Assembly: GCF_037969765.1 (NCBI RefSeq)
Contig: NZ_CP150207.1
Span: 3,589,001-3,653,000 of the forward strand
Direction of reading: 5' to 3'
DNA length: 64,000 bases
Source: Paenibacillus sp. FSL W8-0186
GTDB taxonomy: Bacteria; Bacillota; Bacilli; Paenibacillales; Paenibacillaceae
The position numbers were made by a program, and so were the translations under genes. Positions 41,558 to 50,008 of this stretch are shown one piece after another. Position 1 is the stretch's first letter. Every line of letters starts with the position of its first letter. A model generated the notes under the pieces. That model searched no databases. It saw only the letters and a list, made by a program, of their open reading frames with translations, and was not told the origin of the DNA.

Positions 41558-41628
41558 CCTGGTTCATCGCCGCATTCATGCAAGCCGTGCTTGTCATTCC
41601 CGCCTTTTGCTATGTTTACATCCTATAA
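41557..41628 (+). pseudogene. C-terminal tail of a membrane protein joined at a breakpoint
   Basis: The plus frame starting where the kinase homology ends reads PWFIAAFMQAVLVIPAFCYV and stops at 41626-41628. It looks like the last TM helix of a polytopic protein. It has no start or ribosome site. It may be a deletion scar, but the segment is short. Confidence 0.3.
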
Positions 41629-41953
41629 CGGAAAACCCGCCACATCGCGCTCAACTTATCTTCAAGTTATAGTCAAAATTCATTCAACTCTCTGCTCACG
41701 TATCGGTTAATACCCCGACTGTTGTCGGTAACTTAAACGCCGGGATTTTCAAGAAGCCTACCAGCTATGTTTAACAGACGCTACTCCCATTTTTCTCCTT
41801 AAGGTGGCAAGATGAGGTCATATAACTAATCAAAGCCGAGCTAAAAAACCATCGGAACCAGTGCTGAATTGAGCGTTAGCAAATGCGTTAGCAATTCATT
41901 AATTCCGTTCATTTTTACAAGAGTAAATCTACCATCTAACAGCCCTACAAACG
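41629..41953. other. Non-coding interval, decayed sequence
   Basis: A 325-nt stretch downstream of the breakpoint. No frame with a ribosome site or recognisable family, no repeat pair, no IS ends. A frame starting at 41869 runs through the terminator and the tRNA and is not a gene. Confidence 0.5.
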
Positions 41954-41981
41954 GCAAAAAACCCTTGCTTCGCAAGGGTTT
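41954..41981 (-). terminator. Terminator of the tRNA-fMet/tRNA-Ile2 unit
   Basis: AAACCCTTGC and GCAAGGGTTT form a 10-bp stem with a 3-nt loop and T6 on the minus strand. It lies 10 nt after tRNA-Ile2. Confidence 0.9.
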
Positions 41982-41991
41982 CTCTTATGTA

Positions 41992-42065
41992 TGGGCCCTG
42001 AGGGACTTGAACCCCCGACCAGTCGGTTATGAGCCGACCGCTCTAACCAACTGAGCTAAGGGCCC
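41992..42065 (-). tRNA. tRNA-Ile2 (CAT, lysidine type)
   Basis: A 74-nt cloverleaf: acceptor GGGCCCT/AGGGCCC with discriminator A, D arm GCTC/GAGC, anticodon stem GTCGG/CCGAC, loop CTCATAA. The CTCATAA loop and the TTAGCTCAGTTGGTTAGAGC D region match the Bacillus tRNA-Ile2, whose C34 is changed to lysidine by TilS so it reads AUA. Elongator tRNA-Met is the alternative, but its loop is usually TTCATAC. Confidence 0.85.
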
Positions 42066-42085
42066 GGGAACGGGGTAAAGATGAA

Positions 42086-42159
<74 letters not shown>

Positions 42160-42228
42160 TCAGTAAATAGCGACAACTAATAATATACACGATACCCCTG
42201 CCAGGCGTCAAGTATTATTTTTTAAAAA

Positions 42229-42432
42229 TTAAGGAATAAAACGGACACCGTATTTCCCCTTCCGCGAACGGAATATCTCCACCTCCCTCATCTCATCGAA
42301 GCCGTAAATCCAGCCGTCCTGAACAAGCCTTTTGGCCAAGCAGCCCGCCTGGAATTTTGTTCGGTACAGCTTGTTAAAATACACCCATTTCATCTGGTAT
42401 TCCTGCCCTTCAAAGATTTTGTCGATGAACCA
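42229..42432 (-). pseudogene. 5'-truncated small gene or unrecognised short CDS
   Basis: An open frame of 67 codons has coding-like composition: DKIFEGQEYQMKWVYFNKLY, CLAKRLVQDGWIYGFDEMRE, ending SRKGKYGVRFIP. Upstream of codon 1 is an in-frame TAA and no initiator. An internal ATG at 42393 with AGGA 7 nt before would give 54 residues. Either the first part was lost in this decayed zone, or a 54-residue protein is made. I do not recognise the family. Confidence 0.45.
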
Positions 42433-42464
42433 TTACAACTATAGAATACCCAACAACGTACAAA

Positions 42465-42500
42465 AAAAAATCCCGCCGGTTCAAAATCCGGCGAGATTTC
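42465..42500 (-). terminator. Terminator of the five-gene ABC operon
   Basis: AAATC-CCGCCGG and CCGGCG-GATTT style arms with an 8-nt loop and T9 on the minus strand, starting about 5 nt after the solute-binding gene stop. Confidence 0.9.
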
Positions 42501-42504
42501 ATGA

Positions 42505-44010
42505 TTAATGCATTTCAAATACCGAGCCATCCTCATTAAACTGGGCTTTCGGGTTCTTTTTCAGCTCCAGCAGCATTTTATTCCCCTTCTCTTCCCATTC
42601 CTTCAGCGCGTCTGCCACTGATTTCTTGTCCTCAAGCACTTCCTGGAAATGCGGTCTTCCTGAGTTCGTAATGTTATACAGCCCCGGGATATCACGCGCT
42701 AGTTTTTCTTCGGCGGCGCTAGCTGGCGGTACAGGCTTCAACTGATAAAATGCATCAATATTATAAGACTGACCGGCCTTCGGTGTAATGAACGATTTGC
42801 GGGACACCATTTCATACGAGTTGCTGCGGGATCTCAGCTTAGCGAAATCCTCCCCGTTTACGAACTTAATGAAATCCCAGGCAGTCTCGGCGTTTGGAGC
42901 CGCACTGTTAATCGAGAACGTATTTCCGATCCAAATATTGCTGCCAATCCCCGGCTTCTCCGGATGCACTGGCATCGTCACGATATCCCAGTCCACCGGG
43001 CTGTAATTTTTAATCTTGTCTGCATTGTTATTGGCTTCTACGATCTCATTAATGTAATAGCCGTCACTGATCATCATTGCGAGCTTGCCCGACAAGAACA
43101 AATCGCCGCTGATCGGACTGTAATTGTCTTCCGAGTAATACTCTTCCATGTTCATATTTGCTGAACTCGGAATAGTTTTATCCTTCGCCAGCTTGCTGAT
43201 CGTATCCCACACCTTTTGCCATTGCGGCGAATTGACCGTCATCAGTTCAGCTTTCTCGTCGTACACTCGAAGTTCAAGCGGGGTTACATAACTGCTTTGC
43301 ATATCCCAATAAGGATCACTGCCTAAATAACGGTTGAAGGAGAAGCCGAACACCCGATCCTTCCCTTCTCCCTTGGAGACCATACGAGCTTTATCGAACA
43401 CCTCATCCCAGGTCATGCCGTCTGTCGGCGGTTCGATTCCTGCATCCGCAAATACTTTCTTATTATAAAATAACGCGGACGAGCTGAAGGTTGGCGAGAG
43501 TCCGTACAACTTGTTGTCTCCGCCAATATCCTTAAGCGTATCGATGACTACCGGGACGATATCGGAGGTATCGAACTTATCCTCCTGAATCATCGGATCC
43601 AGCGGCTTGAGCAAATTCTCCTCTGCCAGCCGTTTCAGGGTACCGGTATCCGCTATGATGATATCCACCGGATTGTTCCCCGTCATCAATTTCTTCATGC
43701 CCTCGAAGTAATCCGGCTCGACGTACTGTTCATTGTTGCTGTAATCTCTGTAGCGATATTCGGACTGGTCTACCGCCGGCACGATTTCGATCCTTACATT
43801 GTTATTGAACTCATAAATATCGGTGTATTGCTGCCGAAACCAGGAATCATCGTTAGAGCCGTACAGCATACCGATGCGCAGCACCTTTTCTTCCTTGCTG
43901 TCCTTGACTTTGCCGGCGCTGCTGCAGCCGGCAAGCAAGCCGACGGTTAAACTCGCAGCCAAAGCGAAAGTCATTACTTTGCGGATTTTTCCACTATACC
44001 TGTTGTTCAT
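42505..44010 (-). CDS. Extracellular solute-binding lipoprotein in an FtsX-type ABC operon
   Basis: A 501-residue lipoprotein: signal peptide and lipobox LLAGCSSAG. The mature chain is family-1 solute-binding type (FNNNVRIEIVPAVDQS, NPVDIIIADTGTLKRLAEENLL, LYGLSPTFSSSALFYNKKVF, AWDFIKFVNGEDFAKLRS). It is normally the partner of CUT1 sugar permeases, yet here no such permease is present. Its ATG overlaps the TGA of the preceding ATPase gene by 4 nt, so it is made with the operon. It ends at a strong terminator. The ligand is unknown; it may act as a ligand sensor for the permease. Confidence 0.9.
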   Translation of the reverse strand: MNNRYSGKIRKVMTFALAASLTVGLLAGCSSAGKVKDSKEEKVLRIGMLYGSNDDSWFRQQYTDIYEFNNNVRIEIVPAVDQSEYRYRDYSNNEQYVEPDYFEGMKKLMTGNNPVDIIIADTGTLKRLAEENLLKPLDPMIQEDKFDTSDIVPVVIDTLKDIGGDNKLYGLSPTFSSSALFYNKKVFADAGIEPPTDGMTWDEVFDKARMVSKGEGKDRVFGFSFNRYLGSDPYWDMQSSYVTPLELRVYDEKAELMTVNSPQWQKVWDTISKLAKDKTIPSSANMNMEEYYSEDNYSPISGDLFLSGKLAMMISDGYYINEIVEANNNADKIKNYSPVDWDIVTMPVHPEKPGIGSNIWIGNTFSINSAAPNAETAWDFIKFVNGEDFAKLRSRSNSYEMVSRKSFITPKAGQSYNIDAFYQLKPVPPASAAEEKLARDIPGLYNITNSGRPHFQEVLEDKKSVADALKEWEEKGNKMLLELKKNPKAQFNEDGSVFEMH

Positions 44011-44906
44011 TGCTTATCCCCCTCTAAAGGTTTCGGAGCTGTAATCACAATTTTCTCCCCGTCGAATTCCATGCTGGCCCGGCCCCCGATACCAACAGCC
44101 TCCAAGTATTCCTTTGGAACCTGCAGGCGGCCCACCCGGTCAACCACGACGAAGGCTTCGTGAACCTCCTGAAGCCCTCCGCCCTGAGAGCCGGGCTCGC
44201 CGCTGGCCTGATCCAAATTCGGATTGCGTTTTACGAACTCGGTGCTCGTTAAGCCATCCCGAATCGCGACGACACGGTCAACCTTTCCGGCCAATTCCAA
44301 ATCATGCGTGACGATCACGATCGTAATGCCAAGCTCCTTGTTCACTTCCCGGAAGATTCGCATAATTTGATCGGAGGTCGCCGTATCGACCGAGCCCGTA
44401 GGCTCATCCGCCAGCAGCATCTTCGGCCGGTTCGACAGCGAGATGGCGATGGCCACGCGCTGCTGCTCTCCACCAGACAGCTGATGGAGCTTGTTATGCA
44501 TCCGGTCCTTGAGCCCAACCCACTCCAGCAGCTGCTTCGCGTAGGCGCGATCCAGCTTGCCGGACAGCAGCATCGGCATTTCCACGTTCTCCAGCGCCGT
44601 CAAATACGGAAGCAGATTTCGCGCATTATTTTGCCATACAAAACCGACGGTATTTCGTTTGTACTCCACTAATTGGTCGTCCTGTATTTTCAGCAAGTCC
44701 CAGCCCCCGACATGAACCTGGCCAGCAGAAGGCCGGTCGAGACCGCCTAGGATGTTCAGCAGCGTAGATTTACCGCTGCCGCTGTTCCCGATAATCGCCA
44801 TCATTTCCCCTTGCTCTACGGTCAAATTCAGCCCTTGAAGAGCAACGACTTCAATCTCCTCAGTTTTAAAAATTTTAACGAGTCCTTCGCAATGAATCAT
44901 TGCCAT
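44007..44906 (-). CDS. ABC ATPase with fused AbrB-like C-terminal domain
   Basis: A 299-residue ATPase of the LolD/MacB type. Walker A GNSGSGKST at 40-48, signature LSGGEQ at 143-148, Walker B LLADEP within 161-170, switch His201. After residue 231 comes a Gly/Gln/Ser linker and then VVVDRVGRLQVPKEYLEAVG (254-273) with GEKIVI, which fits the SpoVT/AbrB swapped-hairpin fold. ATG 44906 lies 1 nt after the permease stop, with GAGGAG upstream; the longer in-frame extension overlaps the permease. The AbrB-like part could bind DNA or form dimers; neither is shown. Confidence 0.88.
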   Translation of the reverse strand: MAMIHCEGLVKIFKTEEIEVVALQGLNLTVEQGEMMAIIGNSGSGKSTLLNILGGLDRPSAGQVHVGGWDLLKIQDDQLVEYKRNTVGFVWQNNARNLLPYLTALENVEMPMLLSGKLDRAYAKQLLEWVGLKDRMHNKLHQLSGGEQQRVAIAISLSNRPKMLLADEPTGSVDTATSDQIMRIFREVNKELGITIVIVTHDLELAGKVDRVVAIRDGLTSTEFVKRNPNLDQASGEPGSQGGGLQEVHEAFVVVDRVGRLQVPKEYLEAVGIGGRASMEFDGEKIVITAPKPLEGDKQ

Positions 44907-44907
44907 C

Positions 44908-47817
44908 TTACCGCTCCTCTCCCATCTTGACCGCTTGATGCACCCGCAGTCTGCGAATTTGCCAGAACAGTAGACCGGCTCCCAGCGCCAGCATGACAAA
45001 TACTACGACATAGAGCTGGAACGTATCCTTGGAGTCGAAAATAATTCTGAACGGCGGAACCTGGGTCGTTACGTTATCAGCGGTTTGCAGGAACGGCAAA
45101 TACAGTTTACCGACCACTTTGCCAATGGCGATGCCAAGCACAATGGATAAACCTGCGGTCAATATTTGTTCGGCCAATAGCATCAATGTAAGCTGCTTCT
45201 TCGACAATCCCATCGCCCGCAAAATACCGAATTGCACGACACGGCCCGACAGATTGAAGAACCAGTACAGCACATAACCGATCAAAGACACGATAACGGA
45301 TACGAGGAACCCGAGGCTAAGGATGCCGAACACCCCGCCGCGGGTAGGATGCTTGCTCTGCACGGATAATACGGTGCGCACATCCTCTACGGAATAAAGT
45401 TCGATTTGCTTCTCCTTCAATTTCTCCATCAGTGGAGCCACTTTCGCTCCCTCCTCCATCTTAAGCCATACCTGATATGGAATAAGCGGAAGCTGATCGT
45501 TGATGTAGTCCAAATTGGCGATAATAAAAGGCTTCTCGTCAGGGTACTGGCTCGGCCAGTAAGGCACAATGCCATAGACGGCCAATTCAATGGCGCCATC
45601 CGTTAACGATACGGAGAAAATATCGCCCTGCTTCAATTTATGCTTCTCGGCAAAATTGGACGGAATAATCGCAGCGGCTTCATTCATTCCTAATAAATTC
45701 AAATACTGAAATGGATGTGCCGGGAACAAATCGTTCCGGAACCAGGCAACCTGTGCAAAATCCGCGTTGTCGATCCCCATTAAAGTTCCCTGGCCGGCCG
45801 AGCGCCCCGAAACGATGATGTTCCCTTTCGTTTGCAGCACGCGAGCGGCATGCATCACGCCATCCAGTTCACGGAAGGCCTGAAACGGCGGTTCTTCATT
45901 ATATACCATCTTCGCTGGCGGGGTATTTCCGCCTTGACCGCCGCCAGGTCCTCCAGGTCCGCCAGCTCCGGGATTTCCTCCCGGCTGTCCGCCGCCCTGG
46001 CCGCCGCCCTGGCCCCCGCCCTGTCCTTGGTTTGGAGGCGTTGTCGTTTTCTCTGGCGTTCCTGTCCAGACGGCCTGCATAATTACATCTGTCCCGTATT
46101 TATAAAGCGTCCGTTCCGTCGAATTCACATCGATCGTCCGGGCGGCCGAGGCGTTATAAACCCCGAGGCCCAAAGTGAGAACGAGCAAAATCATGAGCGG
46201 ATAATAGGATGTCGACGAACGTGATAACTGCGTCAGACTTAAATAATAGGGCACCGGCAGCCACTTTTTCCCGAGCCAGCCGATCAGCTTGAGCAGCCAC
46301 GGGAATACGCGCAGGAAAAACAACCCCATTGAGAATATCGCAATAGCCGGTACGAAAAACAGGAACGGCTGAACCTGCAGCTCATCCGTGGTCATCCCTG
46401 TCTGAAACGTGATCATTTGACGGTCCATGAACAGGTAATATCCATAACCCGCAATGCCAAGCAGGACGAGGTCCAGAAAGTACCGCTGCCAGCCGGGCTT
46501 CCGGTCCGAGCGGGCCTGTTTTTGCTTCGCATTGACAATCGAAGACCTCGCATATGAAATAGCTGGTATCAGCGTGGCTAGAATGGCAATAATGACAGCA
46601 GCGCCGCCTAGAGCCAAGGCGTCCATATTAAAGCCCACTGGAATCGATTTCCGGTTCACGAAGGCTAGGAAGCCGTCAGCGGCACCGATGCTCTTGGACA
46701 TGAACCAGCCGAGCAGCGGACCAATAATCATCGCCGCCAGCCCGAGCAGCAGCCCTTCCAGCAGATAGATGAACACGATCTGCCTCGTCGAAGCTCCGCG
46801 GCTTCGCAGCACGGCAATGTCGCTTTGCTGTTTGTCGAGCGATTGGCGCGCATTCATGACGATATAATAGAACACCATAGCAATCATCGGCGCGGCCAAT
46901 GTGAACAGCAGCGTTTGCATCTGCAGGCTTTGTTTGCGGAAATCATTCAACAAACCGCCGAAAGAAATATCCACCTTTGTATCCTTCAGCTTCTGGTACA
47001 GCTCCACGTTCAGGCGATCCAGCGTGCTCTGCAGCGGTGACAGCTGGCTCGTCTTGATCTCCCTAAGATCGAATGCGTAGTACCACCCGGAGTTATGCAG
47101 CGGCACCGTTAATTTTGTTAGCAATCCCTCATTAAAAGCTTTCTCGCTGACGTAAAACTGGTTCATCATGCCTTCAAAGCCTTGATACCAATAAGGATCG
47201 CCCTCTTGCAAAGGCTGGAATGTGCCCACGATTCTTACCTTAAGAGTCAGGTCTGATTTGCCGATCACGGGATATTCCATCACCGCGCCGACATGCAAAT
47301 CTTGGCGGAACATCGCTTCTTCCAGCATCAAGGCATCTATATATCCGTCCTCGACTTGGTCCGAGAACACTTTCCCGTTTGTGATTGTGATATGTTCCGG
47401 CAGACCGCTCATCGAGACGATGGACATCGCCCTTTTCCGGCTGGCATCCACCTTTGTCGGATCTTGAGGGTACACCTCAGACGTACGAATAGAACGCGTA
47501 TTAACAAAAGTTTGCTGCGGGAATCCGATCTCTTCAGGCACTTCATTTACGATATACGAATGAACGTTCTCCAGACCGGCAAAATCCGTCTTTGTTCCGC
47601 CCGCAGCCTGATAGCTCATCAGCAGAGAGCCGGCAGGCAAACCCTTGCTTTCTTCCTTCAAAGAATTCGAGACAACCCGCTTCAATGCCCCATCCGAGTA
47701 CATCGGTATGCTTACTGTGAATGAGACAGCGACGACAAGCCCCAACAACGTACTAAGCGTCAACCATTTCGTGTTCCACATTTTGCGGAACAGCAAGCGT
47801 AATAAAGGAACACCCAT
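44908..47817 (-). CDS. Giant FtsX/MacB-type ABC permease
   Basis: A 969-residue membrane protein, about twice a typical LolC/MacB permease. There is an N-terminal TM helix (about 18-40), a large extracellular domain, a first FtsX domain with three TM helices (about 300-425), further TM segments (about 450-550), a second extracellular domain with a low-complexity G/Q/P segment (about 595-630), and a C-terminal FtsX domain (about 840-960, SLGFLVSVIVSLIGYVLYWF and on). Two FtsX cores in one chain means it may work as a pseudo-dimer. Overlaps the adaptor gene at its start and abuts the second ATPase. Confidence 0.88.
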   Translation of the reverse strand: MGVPLLRLLFRKMWNTKWLTLSTLLGLVVAVSFTVSIPMYSDGALKRVVSNSLKEESKGLPAGSLLMSYQAAGGTKTDFAGLENVHSYIVNEVPEEIGFPQQTFVNTRSIRTSEVYPQDPTKVDASRKRAMSIVSMSGLPEHITITNGKVFSDQVEDGYIDALMLEEAMFRQDLHVGAVMEYPVIGKSDLTLKVRIVGTFQPLQEGDPYWYQGFEGMMNQFYVSEKAFNEGLLTKLTVPLHNSGWYYAFDLREIKTSQLSPLQSTLDRLNVELYQKLKDTKVDISFGGLLNDFRKQSLQMQTLLFTLAAPMIAMVFYYIVMNARQSLDKQQSDIAVLRSRGASTRQIVFIYLLEGLLLGLAAMIIGPLLGWFMSKSIGAADGFLAFVNRKSIPVGFNMDALALGGAAVIIAILATLIPAISYARSSIVNAKQKQARSDRKPGWQRYFLDLVLLGIAGYGYYLFMDRQMITFQTGMTTDELQVQPFLFFVPAIAIFSMGLFFLRVFPWLLKLIGWLGKKWLPVPYYLSLTQLSRSSTSYYPLMILLVLTLGLGVYNASAARTIDVNSTERTLYKYGTDVIMQAVWTGTPEKTTTPPNQGQGGGQGGGQGGGQPGGNPGAGGPGGPGGGQGGNTPPAKMVYNEEPPFQAFRELDGVMHAARVLQTKGNIIVSGRSAGQGTLMGIDNADFAQVAWFRNDLFPAHPFQYLNLLGMNEAAAIIPSNFAEKHKLKQGDIFSVSLTDGAIELAVYGIVPYWPSQYPDEKPFIIANLDYINDQLPLIPYQVWLKMEEGAKVAPLMEKLKEKQIELYSVEDVRTVLSVQSKHPTRGGVFGILSLGFLVSVIVSLIGYVLYWFFNLSGRVVQFGILRAMGLSKKQLTLMLLAEQILTAGLSIVLGIAIGKVVGKLYLPFLQTADNVTTQVPPFRIIFDSKDTFQLYVVVFVMLALGAGLLFWQIRRLRVHQAVKMGEER

Positions 47818-48923
47818 TAGCGACCCACTACTTTCTGCCCCGGCTCTAGTCCTTTTACAATCTGTACATCAGTCGGAGTTTGAACTCCTACCTCAACGTC
47901 CGCTTCGCGTTTCGTTCCGTCCGGCTCGATCACCTGTACGTAAGTACGCGACCCTACTGTCCGCAGTGCCGAAATCGGAATCACCACCGCATCCTCAATA
48001 CGCTGGGTGACGATCCTTACGGTCAGCATCGCACCACGTCCCAGATCTTCAGGCCATTTATCCAATTCAACGATCAGGTACTTATCAATAGAGTCCTTCT
48101 CTGGAGGGGTTCCATTTTGACCTCCGTTGTTATTGCCCCCATTGTTTCCGCTATCTGTTGAGGATGGCATAACTTTAACCTTTCCGTCGAATTTGCCAAA
48201 CGTATTAATATCAACGGTGGCCTTCATCCCGACGGCAAGCTTCTGCAGATCATCCTTGCTGAACGTGGCGCCAACCACAAGCGCCGAAGTATCGGAGATG
48301 ACGCCAAGTGATTCATAGGCCTTGATCGTACCGCCCTTCTCTGCCTTTAAGGACACGATGGTGCCCGCAAACGGTGCCCGCAAAGTTCCGTCGGCAATTT
48401 GCTGCTCGAGATCGACCAGCTCCTGGCGCGCTTCCTCGAACACGATGGCGGATTCCTCGAATTCATATTCCTCTTTCTCGTCCTTCGTGCGCAGCGCTTC
48501 CTTCATCGCAATCTCCTGCTTGCGGAAGTCCAGGCGCTTCTTGCGAAGCTGCTTCTGCAGCTCCTCGACGTCCAGTTCGATCAGAATGTCGCCTGCGGCA
48601 ACCTTATCCCCAGCCTTCACCCGGACGTTCTTAATATGCGTGGCCCCTTTATCGTCGGAGAAATACAGCTGCTCTTCCCGCTGGCTCAGCACTTTCCCCG
48701 TCCCTTTAACGTCCAGCTCAATCGGTTCCTTCCGGACCTCGTATTCCGGCTTCTTCGAAATCGTTGGCGGGGTAATCACCGGCAGATCCTCTTCCTCCTC
48801 TTCATTTGGCAGCAATCCGCAGCCGGATGCGCCAACTAGGACAATACATAATGACAATAGGCTCAGCGTCCGGAGCCATGCCCTTTTATTCGATAAATTT
48901 TCCATCCACCATTTCATAAACAT
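47817..48923 (-). CDS. HlyD/MacA-type membrane-fusion lipoprotein
   Basis: A 368-residue periplasmic-adaptor-type protein, here facing the wall. Lipobox VGASGCGLL. A lipoyl/hairpin/barrel order: GTGKVLSQREEQLYF, VKAGDKVAAGDILIELD, a long helical hairpin (residues about 115-180, RLDFRKQEIAMKEALRTKDE), then GTLRAPFAGTIVSLKAEKGG. A low-complexity N/G linker (GNNGGNNNGGQNG) divides the beta-barrel. ATG 48923 has GGAGG 9 nt before and overlaps the upstream ATPase gene by 38 nt. Such adaptors join ATPase/permease pairs of MacB type in Firmicutes export or sensing. Confidence 0.88.
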   Translation of the reverse strand: MFMKWWMENLSNKRAWLRTLSLLSLCIVLVGASGCGLLPNEEEEEDLPVITPPTISKKPEYEVRKEPIELDVKGTGKVLSQREEQLYFSDDKGATHIKNVRVKAGDKVAAGDILIELDVEELQKQLRKKRLDFRKQEIAMKEALRTKDEKEEYEFEESAIVFEEARQELVDLEQQIADGTLRAPFAGTIVSLKAEKGGTIKAYESLGVISDTSALVVGATFSKDDLQKLAVGMKATVDINTFGKFDGKVKVMPSSTDSGNNGGNNNGGQNGTPPEKDSIDKYLIVELDKWPEDLGRGAMLTVRIVTQRIEDAVVIPISALRTVGSRTYVQVIEPDGTKREADVEVGVQTPTDVQIVKGLEPGQKVVGR

Positions 48924-49749
48924 GGTCTGCTACCTCCAAGATTGTAGGATCGTGAGTCGTCATACAAATCGTCACTTGTTCCGTATGTATGATATTTTTG
49001 AATACTGACATCACCTGTGCACCCATCTGGGAATCCAGGTTGGCCGTCGGTTCATCCGCAAGAAGCAGCTTGGGGCGATGGGCAATCGCTTTGGCGATCG
49101 CTACGCGCTGCTGTTCTCCCCCCGACATCTCGAACGGGCGGTGAAACATTCTCTTGCCGAGCCCTACCAGCTCCAGGCACTGCGTCACGCGCGGCTTCCA
49201 TTCCTGCGGAGGCACGCCGGCCATCCGAAGCGACAGCTCTACGTTCTCCCATGCCGACAGAAGCGGCAGCAATGCATAGGCCTGGAAGATGAATCCAATC
49301 TGGTCGCGGCGCAATATCGTACGCTTGTCGTCGCTAAGCTGGTGCAGCGGCTGCCCCCGGAACAGAATTTCCCCTTTTGTAGGCTGATCAAGCCCGCCCA
49401 GCATATTGAGCAGCGTCGTTTTTCCGGAACCGGATCGGCCCTTAAGCATCACAAGCTGGCCGGATCGAACCTCCATGTTAATACCCTTCAGCACATGAAG
49501 TTCGGTCCCGCCTACCGGAAACGTCCGGTGAACTTCCCTTACCGACAGAATGGGCTCCGAAGATTTCGGGGTCGCCACGTTATTCTTCGGCACCGCGGCC
49601 ACCTTTGCGGCGGCAGCTTCCTCAAGCCCCTGTCCCGTGTTCTCAAGCTCTCGGGCGGGTTCCTCTGGTGCAGCATTATTCGAGATAACGCTCACATCTT
49701 GATCATCGGATTGTTCTGATTTTACCGTTTTGCGAAACCATCGCATCAT
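48886..49749 (-). CDS. MacB-type ABC ATPase, first gene of the operon
   Basis: A 287-residue ATPase. Residues 1-65 are a non-conserved charged/Ala/Glu-rich N extension absent from normal LolD proteins. Walker A LKGRSGSGKTTLLNMLGG, signature MSGGEQQRVAIAKAI, Walker B LLLADEPTANLD and switch MTTHD are intact. This is the MacB/FtsE family that drives FtsX-type permeases. It is the most upstream gene; its 3' end overlaps the adaptor by 38 nt. No promoter with good consensus was found in 49750-50000. Confidence 0.88.
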   Translation of the reverse strand: MMRWFRKTVKSEQSDDQDVSVISNNAAPEEPARELENTGQGLEEAAAAKVAAVPKNNVATPKSSEPILSVREVHRTFPVGGTELHVLKGINMEVRSGQLVMLKGRSGSGKTTLLNMLGGLDQPTKGEILFRGQPLHQLSDDKRTILRRDQIGFIFQAYALLPLLSAWENVELSLRMAGVPPQEWKPRVTQCLELVGLGKRMFHRPFEMSGGEQQRVAIAKAIAHRPKLLLADEPTANLDSQMGAQVMSVFKNIIHTEQVTICMTTHDPTILEVADHVYEMVDGKFIE

Positions 49750-50008
49750 TGTGTATCGGTCTCCTATACTTCCTATTTTTACGCGTCCCTTAATTCTTCA
49801 CGTCTAGCATTATAAACGAAATCTCATGGCAAAAAGTTACAACATTTTTTACGATATTGAGATAATATTACCATTATTTATTCACTGAACTGCGGCTGTA
49901 AGTCTGTTAAGATGACAAAGACTCGTAATATAGCAGAAATTACGGCATAGTTCAGCGCTGCTGATAGTTTATAAATTCTAGCAATTTTGAAAAAAGGGAG
50001 GAGAAGTG

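Noticed and set aside
41869..42054. 61-codon plus-strand frame crossing the terminator and tRNA-Ile2
   Set aside because: It is made of RNA gene sequence and a terminator stem, so coding is very unlikely.
41992..42065. Reading this tRNA as elongator tRNA-Met
   Set aside because: The CTCATAA loop and D-arm sequence fit the lysidine-type tRNA-Ile2 better; the fMet gene beside it is distinct by its C1-A72 mismatch.
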